NCBI GenBank assembly: GCA_025774935.1
Contig: JALGZK010000002.1
Coordinates: forward strand, 248,001 to 312,000
Direction of reading: 5' to 3'
Source of the DNA: a bacterium
GTDB taxonomy: Bacteria; Joyebacterota; Joyebacteria; Joyebacterales; Joyebacteraceae
Length of the DNA: 64,000 nt
The notes under the pieces are model-generated. The model did no database searches. It was not told the origin of the DNA and worked only from the letters and a program-made list of their open reading frames with translations. The position numbers and the translations under genes were made by a program. Below are positions 7,687 to 19,407 of the stretch, one piece after another (position 1 is the first letter of the stretch; each line of letters opens with the position of its first letter).

Positions 7687-9384
7687 CTACGCCTCCGGCG
7701 CGACCTTCGCGCCCTTGGCGGAAACGTCGTACCACTTCGTGCCCGCGTTAGGGGTCCAGACCATGAGTCCCCTCGCGTCCGGCACGTACGTCGGAATCGC
7801 CACGAGACCGCCGGGCATCCGGTCGGTCACCGTGACGATGAGGCTCGTCTCGCCGCGGTCGGTCGCGACCGCAACGCTCGCGCCCTGTTCGATCCCAAGG
7901 CCCCCCGCCGTGTCCTCGCCGATCCACACCTCGGCGTAGGGTGAGATCGTCTGTGGGAAGCTCATCCTGCTGGTGACGGTCCCGTCCCCGCGGTGCAGTG
8001 GGCTCGTGCCCTCGATGAGGTCGACCCCGTCTGCTGCGCCGGCCGCGGCGATCTTCGCGAGAGCGGCCTCGACATCGATGTCTACCGGCGGGTGCTCCGC
8101 CTTTGCGCCCGCGGCCGCGGCCGGGAGCGCTGCGCCCAGCCCCTTCGCGACGTCGCCGAGCATGCTCGCGATCGTCCGGGCGTCGCCCTGAGGAGCCGTC
8201 AGCGGCGCGATCGTGGTCGAGATCCCGAACGAGCCCGTGTAGGTCCCGTTCACCTCCGACCAGACCGCCTGCGGGAGTCCGACGTCGCTGTGCTTCGTGA
8301 CGTCGTTCTCGAAGATCGCGGAGGCCGCGAGGAACTCGAGCGCCTCGACGTCGTCCTGCGAGAGGGCGCCCGGGTAGAGCTGCACGATGTCGGGTCCGAA
8401 GACCAGGAGCCCCTTGATCTTCCTGTCGGCCACGTCCTTGAGAATGTCCGGGACGGTCTTCGCCGAGCCGACGCGCTCGAACGCGCCGATCGTGTTCCCA
8501 CCGCGGAAGAGCGGGGCGTACTTGCCATTCGCTGCCGCCGCGAGCTTCGCGGCGAGCATGCCGGTGAGATACGCGGAGGTTGAGTCGCCGAGCCTTGAGG
8601 AGACGAGCACGACGACCTTGTGCTGCTCTTTGAGGTTCTTCGCGATCGCGGTAATCTCGTGCGGCTCGAGCCCGGCCGCGTCCGCAGCCTTCCCGACGTC
8701 GACCTTCGGCGCTCCCTGGATGCCCATCTCGGAGAGCAGCGCCGCGAGGACGAGCGGTTCGGCGCCGGGCCGCACCTTCACGTGTCGATCGGCGAACCAG
8801 TCCGTGTTCGTCCTGTAGGGGTTGAGCGTGTAGACGCGATTGGACCTCGCCTGGTGGCGCGCCTCGATGATGCGCTTCGAGATGCACGGGTGGCCCCAGA
8901 AGACGTCGCCGACCATGACGAAGCAGGTGGCGTCGTCGAGGTCGGTCGGCACCGCGTCGCCGACCCCGCCTCCTCTCAGAAGCGGGTAGTCGCTGCCGCC
9001 GTAGGCGACGGCGACGTTGTTCGTCCCGAGGGCGGTCGCGGCGAACGCGACGGCTGCGTCGTAGTCCTCGTTCGAGAGCTCGGTCCCCACGATGACACCC
9101 AGCGCTCCTCCCCCGCCCGCGCCCTTGATCTCACCGATCCTGCCGGCGACCTTGGTCACCCCGCTCGACCACGGCACCCTTCGCCTGTTGACCGTCGCTC
9201 CCAGGAACCTCTTCGGATGGAGCAGGAGCTCGTAGTTGTAGTGCCCCCTCACGCACAGCGACCCCAGGTTCACCGGAGCCTCCGTGTCGAGGTCGACCCT
9301 GACGGGCACCCCGCTGTCCATCTCCATCCCATACCCGCACTGAAGCGAGCAGAAGAGACACGACGCCTTCTTGATCTCTGGCAT
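7687..9384 (-). CDS. Molybdopterin-oxidoreductase-fold protein, NuoG-like, no visible catalytic Cys/Sec
   Basis: A 565-residue protein with an N-terminal [4Fe-4S] site (C9, C12, C16, C44 in SCLFCSLQC and GSLCVRGH), a molybdopterin-type central domain (VKVRPGAEPLVLAAL region) and a C-terminal dinucleotide-binding-like domain (residues about 460-560). It is shorter than formate dehydrogenase FdhA. I see no Cys-His or selenocysteine codon where FdhF carries its metal ligand. It therefore resembles NuoG or the FwdB fold more than an active dehydrogenase and may be an electron-transfer or structural adaptor. A divergent active Mo/W enzyme is the alternative. Confidence 0.72.
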   Translation of the reverse strand: MPEIKKASCLFCSLQCGYGMEMDSGVPVRVDLDTEAPVNLGSLCVRGHYNYELLLHPKRFLGATVNRRRVPWSSGVTKVAGRIGEIKGAGGGGALGVIVGTELSNEDYDAAVAFAATALGTNNVAVAYGGSDYPLLRGGGVGDAVPTDLDDATCFVMVGDVFWGHPCISKRIIEARHQARSNRVYTLNPYRTNTDWFADRHVKVRPGAEPLVLAALLSEMGIQGAPKVDVGKAADAAGLEPHEITAIAKNLKEQHKVVVLVSSRLGDSTSAYLTGMLAAKLAAAANGKYAPLFRGGNTIGAFERVGSAKTVPDILKDVADRKIKGLLVFGPDIVQLYPGALSQDDVEALEFLAASAIFENDVTKHSDVGLPQAVWSEVNGTYTGSFGISTTIAPLTAPQGDARTIASMLGDVAKGLGAALPAAAAGAKAEHPPVDIDVEAALAKIAAAGAADGVDLIEGTSPLHRGDGTVTSRMSFPQTISPYAEVWIGEDTAGGLGIEQGASVAVATDRGETSLIVTVTDRMPGGLVAIPTYVPDARGLMVWTPNAGTKWYDVSAKGAKVAPEA

Positions 9385-9411
9385 GTCGGTTAACCCCTCA
9401 ACGTGAATCCA

Positions 9412-10257
9412 CTAGAACGGATCTTCGAACTTCGCGATCTGCGCTGCGGTCAGGACCGGACCGTCCTTGCAGATATAGTACTCGCCCAGCATGCAGTGTC
9501 CGCACTTGCCGAGCCCGCAGCTCATGTTCCGCTCCATCGAGTGGTAGATGTTCTCGGGCTTGAAGCCCTTGTCGAGGAGCGCCATGTTCACGAACTTGAG
9601 CATGATCGGGGGCCCGCAGACGCACGCGATAGCATTCGACGTATCGAGCGGCAGCTGGTCGACGTCGACCGTCGTGACGAACGCGAGGTCTTCGAGGAGA
9701 ACCGTCACGACTCCTACCGTCCCGGTCCAGTCCGGGTGCGGCTCGTCGATCGTCAGCTGGACCTCGGTGTTCTTCATCTTCTCCCAGTCAGGGAGGAGAT
9801 CCAGGTAGACGATGTCCGCCGGTGAGCGCGCGCCGTAGCGAATCGAGATCCTCTTGTACTTGTCGATGTCGTCGAAGAGGGCGAGGATGAGGGAGCGGAG
9901 CGGGGCGAGACCGACGCCACCGCCCACGATGAGGATGTCCCGGCCCTCGAAGTCCTTCAGGTTGTAGCCCTCTCCGTACGGTCCCCGGATTCCCACCGTG
10001 TCCCCCACCTTCATCTTCGCGAGGGCGTCCGTGACCGAGCCGACCTCCATGATCGTGATCTCCATGGTGTCGGTGACGTTCGGGTTCGAGGACGGAGTGA
10101 AGGGAGCCTCGCCGACGCCGGGGACGGTCAGTTCGACGAACTGACCCGCCTCGAACGTGATGGGCTCCTTCGGACGAAACCTGTAGGTCTTGATGTTCGC
10201 GGTCTCTTCCCTGATGTCCTCAATCACGCTTTCGATTGGCCTGTAGAGATTCTTCAT
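9412..10257 (-). CDS. FAD/NAD(P)-binding oxidoreductase subunit, sulfhydrogenase gamma (HydG)-like
   Basis: A 281-residue flavoprotein. It has an N-terminal FAD domain (TFEAGQFVELTVPGVGEAPF), a nucleotide-binding motif ILIVGGGVGLAPLRSLI, the CVCGPPIMLKFV loop and a C-terminal [2Fe-2S] site CGLGKCGHCMLGEYYIC. That order is characteristic of HydG of archaeal sulfhydrogenase, AsrB and the PyrK family. It would exchange electrons with NAD(P)H. The ORF track extends it to 10575, but the ATG at 10257 overlaps the HydB-like TGA by four bases (ATGA), which fixes the start. Confidence 0.88.
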   Translation of the reverse strand: MKNLYRPIESVIEDIREETANIKTYRFRPKEPITFEAGQFVELTVPGVGEAPFTPSSNPNVTDTMEITIMEVGSVTDALAKMKVGDTVGIRGPYGEGYNLKDFEGRDILIVGGGVGLAPLRSLILALFDDIDKYKRISIRYGARSPADIVYLDLLPDWEKMKNTEVQLTIDEPHPDWTGTVGVVTVLLEDLAFVTTVDVDQLPLDTSNAIACVCGPPIMLKFVNMALLDKGFKPENIYHSMERNMSCGLGKCGHCMLGEYYICKDGPVLTAAQIAKFEDPF

Positions 10258-11321
10258 GCCTTCGCCTTCTCCGTGACGATGTGCTTGACGGCCTCGCGCA
10301 TGTCGATCCTGCCCATGCAGACGTCGATGCACCTGCCGCAGCCTGTGCATGTGACGAGACCGTATCTGTCGCGGGAGTACTCGTACTTGCAGCGGATCCT
10401 GTTGTCCAGACGCTGGGGAAGGTCGGGCCGCGAGTTGCCGCCGCCACCCGTCCGCGCGTAGCCGATCGACAGGCACGTGTCCCAGTTCCTCGACCTCTCG
10501 TACCCACCCTTCGCTCTCTGGTCGACCAGGAGGAAGCAGGTGCAGGTCGGGCACGTGCGGTTGCACGCTCCGCACGCGACGCAGTTCTGCGTCACGTACG
10601 CCCAGGCGTCCGCAGACCCCTCGAGCTCGTGCTTGTCGTACGCGACGTCCACGGCGAACTCGGCGTTCTGTCTGTCGATCGCTTCCTTGACCGAGTTCCT
10701 CCTTCGCTCGCGCTCGTCGGTGTGGTTCTGCTGAACGTCCGCGACCAGGTCGTCCGCGCCCGCCATCAGCGTCTCGCCCTTTTCGGACCCGACGGTCAGA
10801 ATGAAGCCCGTGTCGATCGGCGAGAGGTTGACGTCGAAACCATTCTTCGCGAAGGGCTCACCGCCGACCATCGTGCAGAAGCAGGTCTCCTTCGCCGCGG
10901 TGCAGTCGACCGAGACGATGTACGTGTTCTTCCGCTTCTCGATGACGAACGGATCGTCGTACTCCTCCGTGAAGTGCGCAGTGCTCCAGTAGACCTTGTC
11001 GAACTTCGCGAGGCCGCGGACGTCGCATCCCCGAGGGCCCACGATGACGGTGGGCGGCGCCGTCACATCCGCATCCGCTTCGCTGCTCGGGTAGTTCGCG
11101 ACAACCTCGCGCGGGTAGAAGATGAACGACTTCGCGGGAAGCGCGAGAGCCGCGCCCGCGAGGTGCAGCTTCTCCGGCACCTCGTCGCCCACCAGCTCGT
11201 AGTCCGGCGTGTCCTCGTTGTTCATGATGTCGAACGTCACCGGAACGTACACGCGGTGATCCTTCGCCCACCGTTCGATCAGTCGCCGGAGATTCTCTTT
11301 GCCGATGAAGACTTCTTTCAT
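10254..11321 (-). CDS. 4Fe-4S dicluster subunit, sulfhydrogenase beta (HydB/AsrA)-like
   Basis: A 355-residue protein with two C-terminal ferredoxin clusters: CVACGACNRTCPTC and CTGCGRCIDVCMG. The large N-terminal region contains IVGPRGCDVRGL and DCTAAKETCFC. This matches HydB/AsrA, the partner of HydG-like flavoproteins. The pair would form an NAD(P)H-reactive input module. The start was moved from the track ATG-equivalent at 11363 to the ATG at 11321, where the conserved sequence begins after a purine-rich stretch (AGAGGG). It is the first gene of the hydrogenase operon. No convincing promoter was found upstream. Confidence 0.85.
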   Translation of the reverse strand: MKEVFIGKENLRRLIERWAKDHRVYVPVTFDIMNNEDTPDYELVGDEVPEKLHLAGAALALPAKSFIFYPREVVANYPSSEADADVTAPPTVIVGPRGCDVRGLAKFDKVYWSTAHFTEEYDDPFVIEKRKNTYIVSVDCTAAKETCFCTMVGGEPFAKNGFDVNLSPIDTGFILTVGSEKGETLMAGADDLVADVQQNHTDERERRRNSVKEAIDRQNAEFAVDVAYDKHELEGSADAWAYVTQNCVACGACNRTCPTCTCFLLVDQRAKGGYERSRNWDTCLSIGYARTGGGGNSRPDLPQRLDNRIRCKYEYSRDRYGLVTCTGCGRCIDVCMGRIDMREAVKHIVTEKAKA

Positions 11322-11600
11322 CCTTACCCAGCCCTCTTGCTTGGTGTCGTGCGCCCGACCCATCCGCCGTTCCGACTGCGGGCGGGCCGATCAGTCACGC
11401 CGGATCACAAATAGGTCCCGCCACGTCATCCGCCGTGCGGGAGACGTTCGCGGGACCGCTTCGCTGCTGCAACTCCGTGTTGGGTGATACGACCCGGCCT
11501 GCAAGTAACACTCAGCCCTTTCACTGATTGTTGCTCGCGGCTTGCTCACGCGGCACATAATCCATCCCCGACCACCCGGCGCGCCGGGTCAAGCCGGGGA

Positions 11601-11625
11601 CAAAAGCCCGATAGAGTGTATCGGG
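11601..11625 (-). terminator. Hairpin plus T-run, second terminator downstream of gyrA
   Basis: On the minus strand CCCGATA-CACTC-TATCGGG (7-bp perfect stem, 5-nt loop) is followed by CTTTTG. This is a plausible intrinsic terminator that insulates the hydrogenase operon from gyrA read-through. Confidence 0.55.
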
Positions 11626-11748
11626 CGAGGACGCGAAGTGTCAAGTGGAAAGGGTCGGTTCCATGTACGAACGTCGTCGACTCGACCGCGGTCTCCGCCC
11701 CCGCAGCGCGGCCGCCCGCCGACCCGCGGGTTGCCGCCACACGAAGAA

Positions 11749-11782
11749 CCCGCCCCGGAGTGAGTCTCCTCACCGGGGCGGG
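11749..11782 (-). terminator. Intrinsic terminator of gyrA
   Basis: A perfect 10-bp inverted repeat CCCGCCCCGG/CCGGGGCGGG with a 14-nt loop lies 58 bp past the gyrA stop. On the minus strand it is followed by TTCTTCGT. Confidence 0.7.
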
Positions 11783-11840
11783 AAGCTATCGCGGAACCAC
11801 CACACTTTGTCCTCCGGCGGACCTGCCCGAGGCGCGTTGC

Positions 11841-14267
11841 CTAACCGTCAGTCACCACGCAGGCGATGTCGACCGCCCGGTCGTCCCTCCCGACGGTGAT
11901 GATCCTGACACCCTGGGTGTTGCGCCCGATGAGCGAGATGCCCTTGACCGGGAGGCGTATCATGACCCCTTTCGCGGTCATGATCATGACCTCGTCCTGC
12001 TCGTTGACGACCCTGATGGCCACGACGGGGCCGTTTCGCTTGCTGGCCTTGATCGAAATCACGCCCTTGCCGCCGCGCTTGATCACGCGGTAGTCGGAGA
12101 GCTTCGTCCGCTTCCCGAACCCGTGTTCCGTTACCGAGAGGACCGTGCCCTCCTCCCCCACCACCGCGGCCATCCCGACGACCTCGTCGCCCTTCTCGAG
12201 GAGTGTGCCCCGCACGCCCCGCGCCGTCCGGCCCATCTCCCGGACGTCGTTCTCGTGGAAGCGGATCGCCTTTCCGAGCTTCTTCGCGAGGAAGATGTCG
12301 TGGCCGCCGTCGGTGACCGCGGCGTCGATCAGCTCGTCGTCGTCGTCGATCGACATCGCCCGGATGCCGCCCCGGCGCGGGTGCGAGAACGCAGACAGTG
12401 CCGTCTTCTTGATGATTCCCTTCCTGGTCGCCATCACTATGTAGCGTTCGTCGTCGAACTCCCGGACGGAGACGAACGTCCTGATCGACTCGCCGGGGTT
12501 CAGCGCGAGGATGTTGACGATCGCCTTCCCCTTCGCGGCCCTCCCGGCCTGCGGGACCTCGTGGACCCTCAGCCAGTGGCACTGCCCGCTCTGCGTGAAG
12601 AACAGGATGTAGTCGTGGGTCGACGCGACGAGCATGTGTTCGACGAAGTCGTCCTCCTTCGTCCCCATCCCCGTCACGCCCTTGCCGCCGCGCTGCTGGC
12701 GACGATACGTCCCGACCGGCAGGCGCTTGATGTAGCCGGAGTGCGAGACCGTGATCGCCATGTCCTCCTCGGCGATCAGGTCCTCGATCGAGAAGTCGGT
12801 CGTCGCCTCGACGATCTCAGTCCGTCGCTCGTCCCCGTACGCCTCGGCGGCCGCCTCCAGGTCCTCCTTGATGATCCCGAGGACCTTCGCTCTACTCTCG
12901 AGGATCGCCTTCAGGCTCGCGATGAGCTTGATGATCTCCTTGTACTCGTCCTCGATCTTCTTCCTCTGGAGGCCGGTGAGTCGCTGGAGGCGCATGTCGA
13001 GGATCGCCTGCGCCTGAACGTCGGAGAGCTTGAACTTCTTCATCAGCTGCTTGTGCGCGGTCTCGACGTCCTTCGCCTTCTTGATGAGCTGGACGATTTC
13101 GTCGATGTGGTCGAGCGCCTTTTTGAGACCCTCGAGGATGTGCGCGCGCGCCTCCGCCTTCGCGAGATCGAACTTCGTCCGGCGGACGATCACGTCCTCG
13201 CGATGGGCGACGTACAGCTCCATCATCTGCTTGAGCGTGAGGACCTTCGGGACGCCGTCCACGAGCGCGAGGAGAATCGCGCCGAACGTCGTCTGCATCT
13301 GCGTCTTCTTATAGAGCTGGTTCAGAATGACCGCCGCCTGTGCGTCGCGCTTGAGGTCGATGACCACCCTGATCCCGTCGCGGTCGGACTCGTCCCGGAT
13401 GTCCCTGATCCCGACGACCTTGCCGGACCGAACCAGATCCGCGATCGTCTCGATCAGGTTCGCCTTGTTGACCATGAACGGAATCTCGGTGATGACGATG
13501 CACTCCGCCCCGTTCGCGTGGGTCTCGACGTTCGCCCTCGCGCGGACGATGATCCTGCCGCGCCCCGTCAGGTACGCCTCGCGGATTCCTGTGCGCCCGA
13601 AGATGATGCCACCGGTCGGGAAGTCGGGGCCCTCGACGATCTCGAGGAGCTCCTCGTCTTCCACCTTCGGGTCGTCGATGACGCGGACGATACCCTCGAC
13701 GAGCTGGAGGAGGTTCTGCGGCGGGATGTTCGTCGCCATGCCGACGGCGATGCCGGACGCGCCGTTCATGAGGAGGTTCGGGAGCTTGCCGGGAAGGACC
13801 AGCGGCTCCTGGCGCGTCTCGTCGTAGTTCGGTACGAAGTCGACCGTGTCCTTCTTTAGGTCCCCCAGCAAATCCTCGGCCGGCCGCGTGATCCTCGCCT
13901 CGGTGTACCGCTCGGCCGCGGCGCTGTCACCGTCGACCGATCCGAAGTTCCCCTGCCCGTCCACGAGCGGGTACCTGAGCGAGAAGTCCTGTGCCATCCG
14001 CACCATCGCGTCGTAGATGGCGCTCGTCCCGTGCGGGTGGTAGTTGCCGTTCACGTCGCCGGAGATCTTCGCCGACTTCCTGTAGGGTTTGTTGTGCGCG
14101 AGTCCCAGTTCGTCCATCGCGACGAGGATGCGCCGCTGCACGGGCTTGAGGCCGTCCCTGACGTCCGGCAACGCCCGTGACACGATCACGCTCATCGCGT
14201 AATCGATGTACGACTTCTTCATCTCGTCTTCGATGACTACCGGAACGATCTTCTCGGTCTGTGGCAT
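11841..14267 (-). CDS. gyrA: DNA gyrase subunit A
   Basis: 808 residues. It has the breakage-reunion domain with catalytic Tyr121 in ERYTEAR, followed by the C-terminal beta-pinwheel. The GyrA box (QQRGGKG, about residue 525) marks it as gyrase rather than ParC. With GyrB it introduces negative supercoils. In the quinolone-determining region [10 protein letters not shown], Ser82 and Asp86 (E. coli 83 and 87) are kept, while E. coli Asp82 is replaced by Thr81. The residue before the catalytic Arg-Tyr is Glu instead of the usual Met. It follows gyrB by 81 bp and ends the dnaN-gyrA cluster, with terminators downstream. Confidence 0.97.
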   Translation of the reverse strand: MPQTEKIVPVVIEDEMKKSYIDYAMSVIVSRALPDVRDGLKPVQRRILVAMDELGLAHNKPYRKSAKISGDVNGNYHPHGTSAIYDAMVRMAQDFSLRYPLVDGQGNFGSVDGDSAAAERYTEARITRPAEDLLGDLKKDTVDFVPNYDETRQEPLVLPGKLPNLLMNGASGIAVGMATNIPPQNLLQLVEGIVRVIDDPKVEDEELLEIVEGPDFPTGGIIFGRTGIREAYLTGRGRIIVRARANVETHANGAECIVITEIPFMVNKANLIETIADLVRSGKVVGIRDIRDESDRDGIRVVIDLKRDAQAAVILNQLYKKTQMQTTFGAILLALVDGVPKVLTLKQMMELYVAHREDVIVRRTKFDLAKAEARAHILEGLKKALDHIDEIVQLIKKAKDVETAHKQLMKKFKLSDVQAQAILDMRLQRLTGLQRKKIEDEYKEIIKLIASLKAILESRAKVLGIIKEDLEAAAEAYGDERRTEIVEATTDFSIEDLIAEEDMAITVSHSGYIKRLPVGTYRRQQRGGKGVTGMGTKEDDFVEHMLVASTHDYILFFTQSGQCHWLRVHEVPQAGRAAKGKAIVNILALNPGESIRTFVSVREFDDERYIVMATRKGIIKKTALSAFSHPRRGGIRAMSIDDDDELIDAAVTDGGHDIFLAKKLGKAIRFHENDVREMGRTARGVRGTLLEKGDEVVGMAAVVGEEGTVLSVTEHGFGKRTKLSDYRVIKRGGKGVISIKASKRNGPVVAIRVVNEQDEVMIMTAKGVMIRLPVKGISLIGRNTQGVRIITVGRDDRAVDIACVVTDG

Positions 14268-14348
14268 CGTCCCCCCGCTTCAGTCCTGCTCGAAGATGCG
14301 GCAGCCTGCGACCGGACGGCACCTCGTCCACGCGGCCGCGCAATGGGT

Positions 14349-16952
<2,604 letters not shown>

Positions 16953-16956
<4 letters not shown>

Positions 16957-18080
16957 TGCCGCTCCACCTTCCCCGCCTCCACCACGAAGCCCGCAGCGTC
17001 TTCCGCCGCGGCTCCCGCCATCGGCCTGGTCGACGTCATCAGTGCCTGGCCGTGCCCGCCGACGAGGTCGATCAGCGCGCCCGCTCTCTCGTCGTCGAGC
17101 TCCGAGAGGATGTCGTCCAGGAGGACGACCACCCCCTGTCCGTCCGAGTCCAGGACCGCCGCCTCACCGAGCTTGAGGGCGATCGCCGCGGTCCGGTGCT
17201 GCCCCTGCGATCCGAAGGTCCGGAGGACGCGCCCGTTGAGCCTCACGTCAAGGTCGTCCCTGTGCGGTCCCACGAGCGTGAATCCGCGCCTCCGCTCGTC
17301 CTCCGATCGCGACTCGAGCGCCTCGCGATACTTCTCCGCGACGTCGTCCTGCTCGAGCGAGCGCCCTTCGGCCCCCGTCGCGTCGTCACCTAGCGGCACC
17401 GAGCTTCGGTATCTGAGCGACAGCGTGTCGCCCGCGGCGACGAACGATTGGTACTGCGAGACCGCGTCGCTGAACCGCGGCACGAACTCGAGCCGCTTCG
17501 CGACCACCGCGCTTCCGTACTCGACCAGGCGCTCCGTCCAGACCTCAACGATCCTGTCGGACTCCTCGTCGGGGGTCCAAGTGAGGAGCGCCTCGTTGCG
17601 CTGGCGGAGCGTGCGCCGGTAGCCCGTGAGCGACGAGAGGTAGGCCGGGTCGAGCTGGCACAGCGTCAGATCGATGAGCTTCCGCCGCGCCGCCGGTTGG
17701 CCCTTCGTAATCCACGTGTCCTCGGGGCAGAACCAGGCCACCCGCAGGACGCCGACCAGGTCCGAGAGTTTCGCGAGGGGCTCGCCGTCGACGGTGACTT
17801 CCTTGCCCGCGGCCTTCGAGAACCTGAGCACCACCGTGCTCGAGCGCTCCCCGGTGACCACGTCCCCGCCGACTCCGAACCCACCCTCTCCCCACCTTCC
17901 GACCTCGCCGTCGTTCGACCCTCTGAGCGACCGCGCGACCGCCAGGTAGGACACGCCCTCCAGGATGCTCGTCTTCCCCGACCCATTCGGACCAGAGAAG
18001 AAGTTGAGGCCCTGCGCGAGTTCAAGCTCGAGCGACTCGTAGTTCCGGAAGTTCTCGAGCCTGAGCGCCCTCAGCCACAC
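16953..18080 (-). CDS. recF: RecF recombination/gap-repair ATPase
   Basis: 375 residues with the SMC-like ABC ATPase elements: Walker A GPNGSGKTSI (residues 30-39), signature QGQHRTAAIALKL and Walker B VVLLDDILSELD. RecF with RecO and RecR loads RecA at single-strand gaps and helps replication restart. The GTG start at 18080 has GGAGGGG seven bases upstream. It lies 19 bp after dnaN and is translationally coupled to dciA downstream. Length and order match the usual dnaN-recF-gyrB block. Confidence 0.95.
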
Positions 18081-18099
18081 CCGAATCCCCTCCGCTTGA

Positions 18100-19221
18100 T
18101 CAGGAAGTCAGTCGGAGCGGCATGAGGAGGCACATGTACTCTTCGTCCTCGTTGCCGTCGATCGCACTGACGACCGCCGCACCCACCGGCGTTCCGAGGA
18201 GGAACCGCGCCTCCTTCGAGTCGATGTGCTTCAGGACGTCGAGAAGGTAGTTCGCGTTGTAGCCGACCTCCATCGGGTCGGCGGTGAAGCTGCCTGGTAT
18301 CTCTTCCTTCGCCTCGCCGACGTCGGGCGTCGACACGACGAGGCCGATCTTCTTCTTCGTGAGCGACAACCGCACCTGGTGCGTGAGCGCGTCCGAGAGG
18401 ACCGCCACTCTTCGCACTGCACTCATCAGCTCGTCGCGATCGACGACGAGCTCCTTCTTGTTGTCCTTCGGGATGACCTGCTGGTAGTTGGGGAACGGTC
18501 CCTCGAGCAGGCGCGAGTTGATCGTCGTCGTGCCGATGAAGAACGCCACGTGGTTCTCCTGCACGGCGACCTTCACCGTTCCGTCCGCCTCCGAGCCGAT
18601 GATCCTGACCGCGTGCGAGAGCGCCTTCGGCGGGACGATCATGTTCTTTCCGGCCAGGCTCTTGAACTTCCCCTTCGTTCTGAATGTGGCGAGCCGGTGC
18701 CCGTCGGTCGCCGTCATGCCCATGCTGTCGGCCGCGAACTCCCAGAACGCGCCGTTCAGGGACGGTCTCGTCTCGTCCTTCGAGGTGCAGAAGGCCACCT
18801 TGTCAACCATCCGCGCGAGCCCCTCCGCGTCGACCGCGAACGCGCTCGCGGGGTCGCTCTTCGGGAGCGTGGGGAACTCCTCCGTGGGGATTCCGACGAT
18901 CCTGAACTTGCTCTTCCCCGAAGTGATGAGAACTTCTTCCGCCTCGGCCGTCACCTTGACGTCCGCCTCGCGCAGCTCCTTCACGATCTCGGCGAACCGT
19001 TTCGCCGGTAGCGTGACCCCTCCCCCTTCTTCCACCTCCGCTTCCACACTCGTCGTCACGGTCATGTCAAGGTCGGTCGCCGTGAGCGAGATGCTCTTCG
19101 CTTTCTTGTCGGCCTCGACCAGGAAGTTGGCGAGAACCGGCAGCGTCGTCTTCGGCGAGACGACGGTCAGGACCTTCTGGATCGCCCTGTCCAGATCCTG
19201 TCGCGCGATCGAGAGCTTCAT
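18100..19221 (-). CDS. dnaN: DNA polymerase III beta sliding clamp
   Basis: 373 residues forming the three-domain clamp. The N-terminal MKLSIARQDLDRAIQKVLTV, the central TDGHRLA motif and the C-terminal LLMPLRL tail are all standard. The clamp tethers polymerases and mismatch-repair proteins to DNA. The ATG at 19221 is preferred over GTG at 19227 because GGGAGGG lies five bases upstream. It is first in the dnaN-recF-dciA-gyrB-gyrA run and has its own strong promoter, about 100 bp upstream. Confidence 0.96.
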   Translation of the reverse strand: MKLSIARQDLDRAIQKVLTVVSPKTTLPVLANFLVEADKKAKSISLTATDLDMTVTTSVEAEVEEGGGVTLPAKRFAEIVKELREADVKVTAEAEEVLITSGKSKFRIVGIPTEEFPTLPKSDPASAFAVDAEGLARMVDKVAFCTSKDETRPSLNGAFWEFAADSMGMTATDGHRLATFRTKGKFKSLAGKNMIVPPKALSHAVRIIGSEADGTVKVAVQENHVAFFIGTTTINSRLLEGPFPNYQQVIPKDNKKELVVDRDELMSAVRRVAVLSDALTHQVRLSLTKKKIGLVVSTPDVGEAKEEIPGSFTADPMEVGYNANYLLDVLKHIDSKEARFLLGTPVGAAVVSAIDGNEDEEYMCLLMPLRLTS

Positions 19222-19317
19222 GGACACCCTCCCGGAGAGACACCCGACGGTACGATTCGGTGAGGCGCACGGAGATCAGACACACCAAGCCGACGAGAGG
19301 CCGCGCCTTCCGCGGTC

Positions 19318-19346
19318 ATTATATGGACGGACTTCCGCACCTGCAA
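19318..19346 (-). promoter_or_regulatory. Sigma-70-type promoter for dnaN-recF-dciA-gyrB-gyrA
   Basis: The minus strand reads TTGCAG, a 17-bp spacer, then a perfect TATAAT. It lies about 100 bp upstream of the dnaN ATG, just beyond the end of the fetB-like gene. Confidence 0.82.
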
Positions 19347-19407
19347 GCCAAAACCCCCTCCCCGCAGGCGCGCCGGACTCTCAGGGCACTCCCGCCCCAA
19401 CCCGCGC

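Larger units (their letters stand above)
11322..11840. other. Intergenic region between gyrA and the hydrogenase operon
   Basis: About 520 bp without a credible gene. It holds two hairpins that would terminate gyrA transcription (listed separately). The leader of the hydrogenase operon shows no good -35/-10 pair and no conserved riboswitch that I can recognise. A 12-bp palindrome (ccggcgcgccgg) lies near 11577-11588 and could be an operator, but this is only a guess. Confidence 0.6.

Noticed and set aside
7687-9384. Annotation as formate dehydrogenase FdhA
   Set aside because: Too short and no Cys/Sec-His metal ligand visible.
597-11321. Operon as ordinary respiratory complex I (nuo)
   Set aside because: The large subunit keeps both NiFe CxxC motifs, MnhB/MbhD-like genes are present and NuoE/F/I/J are absent.
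11484-13859. 791-codon plus-strand ORF opposite gyrA
   Set aside because: Antisense shadow of a fully conserved gyrA; composition is Arg/Asp/His-rich with no family pattern.
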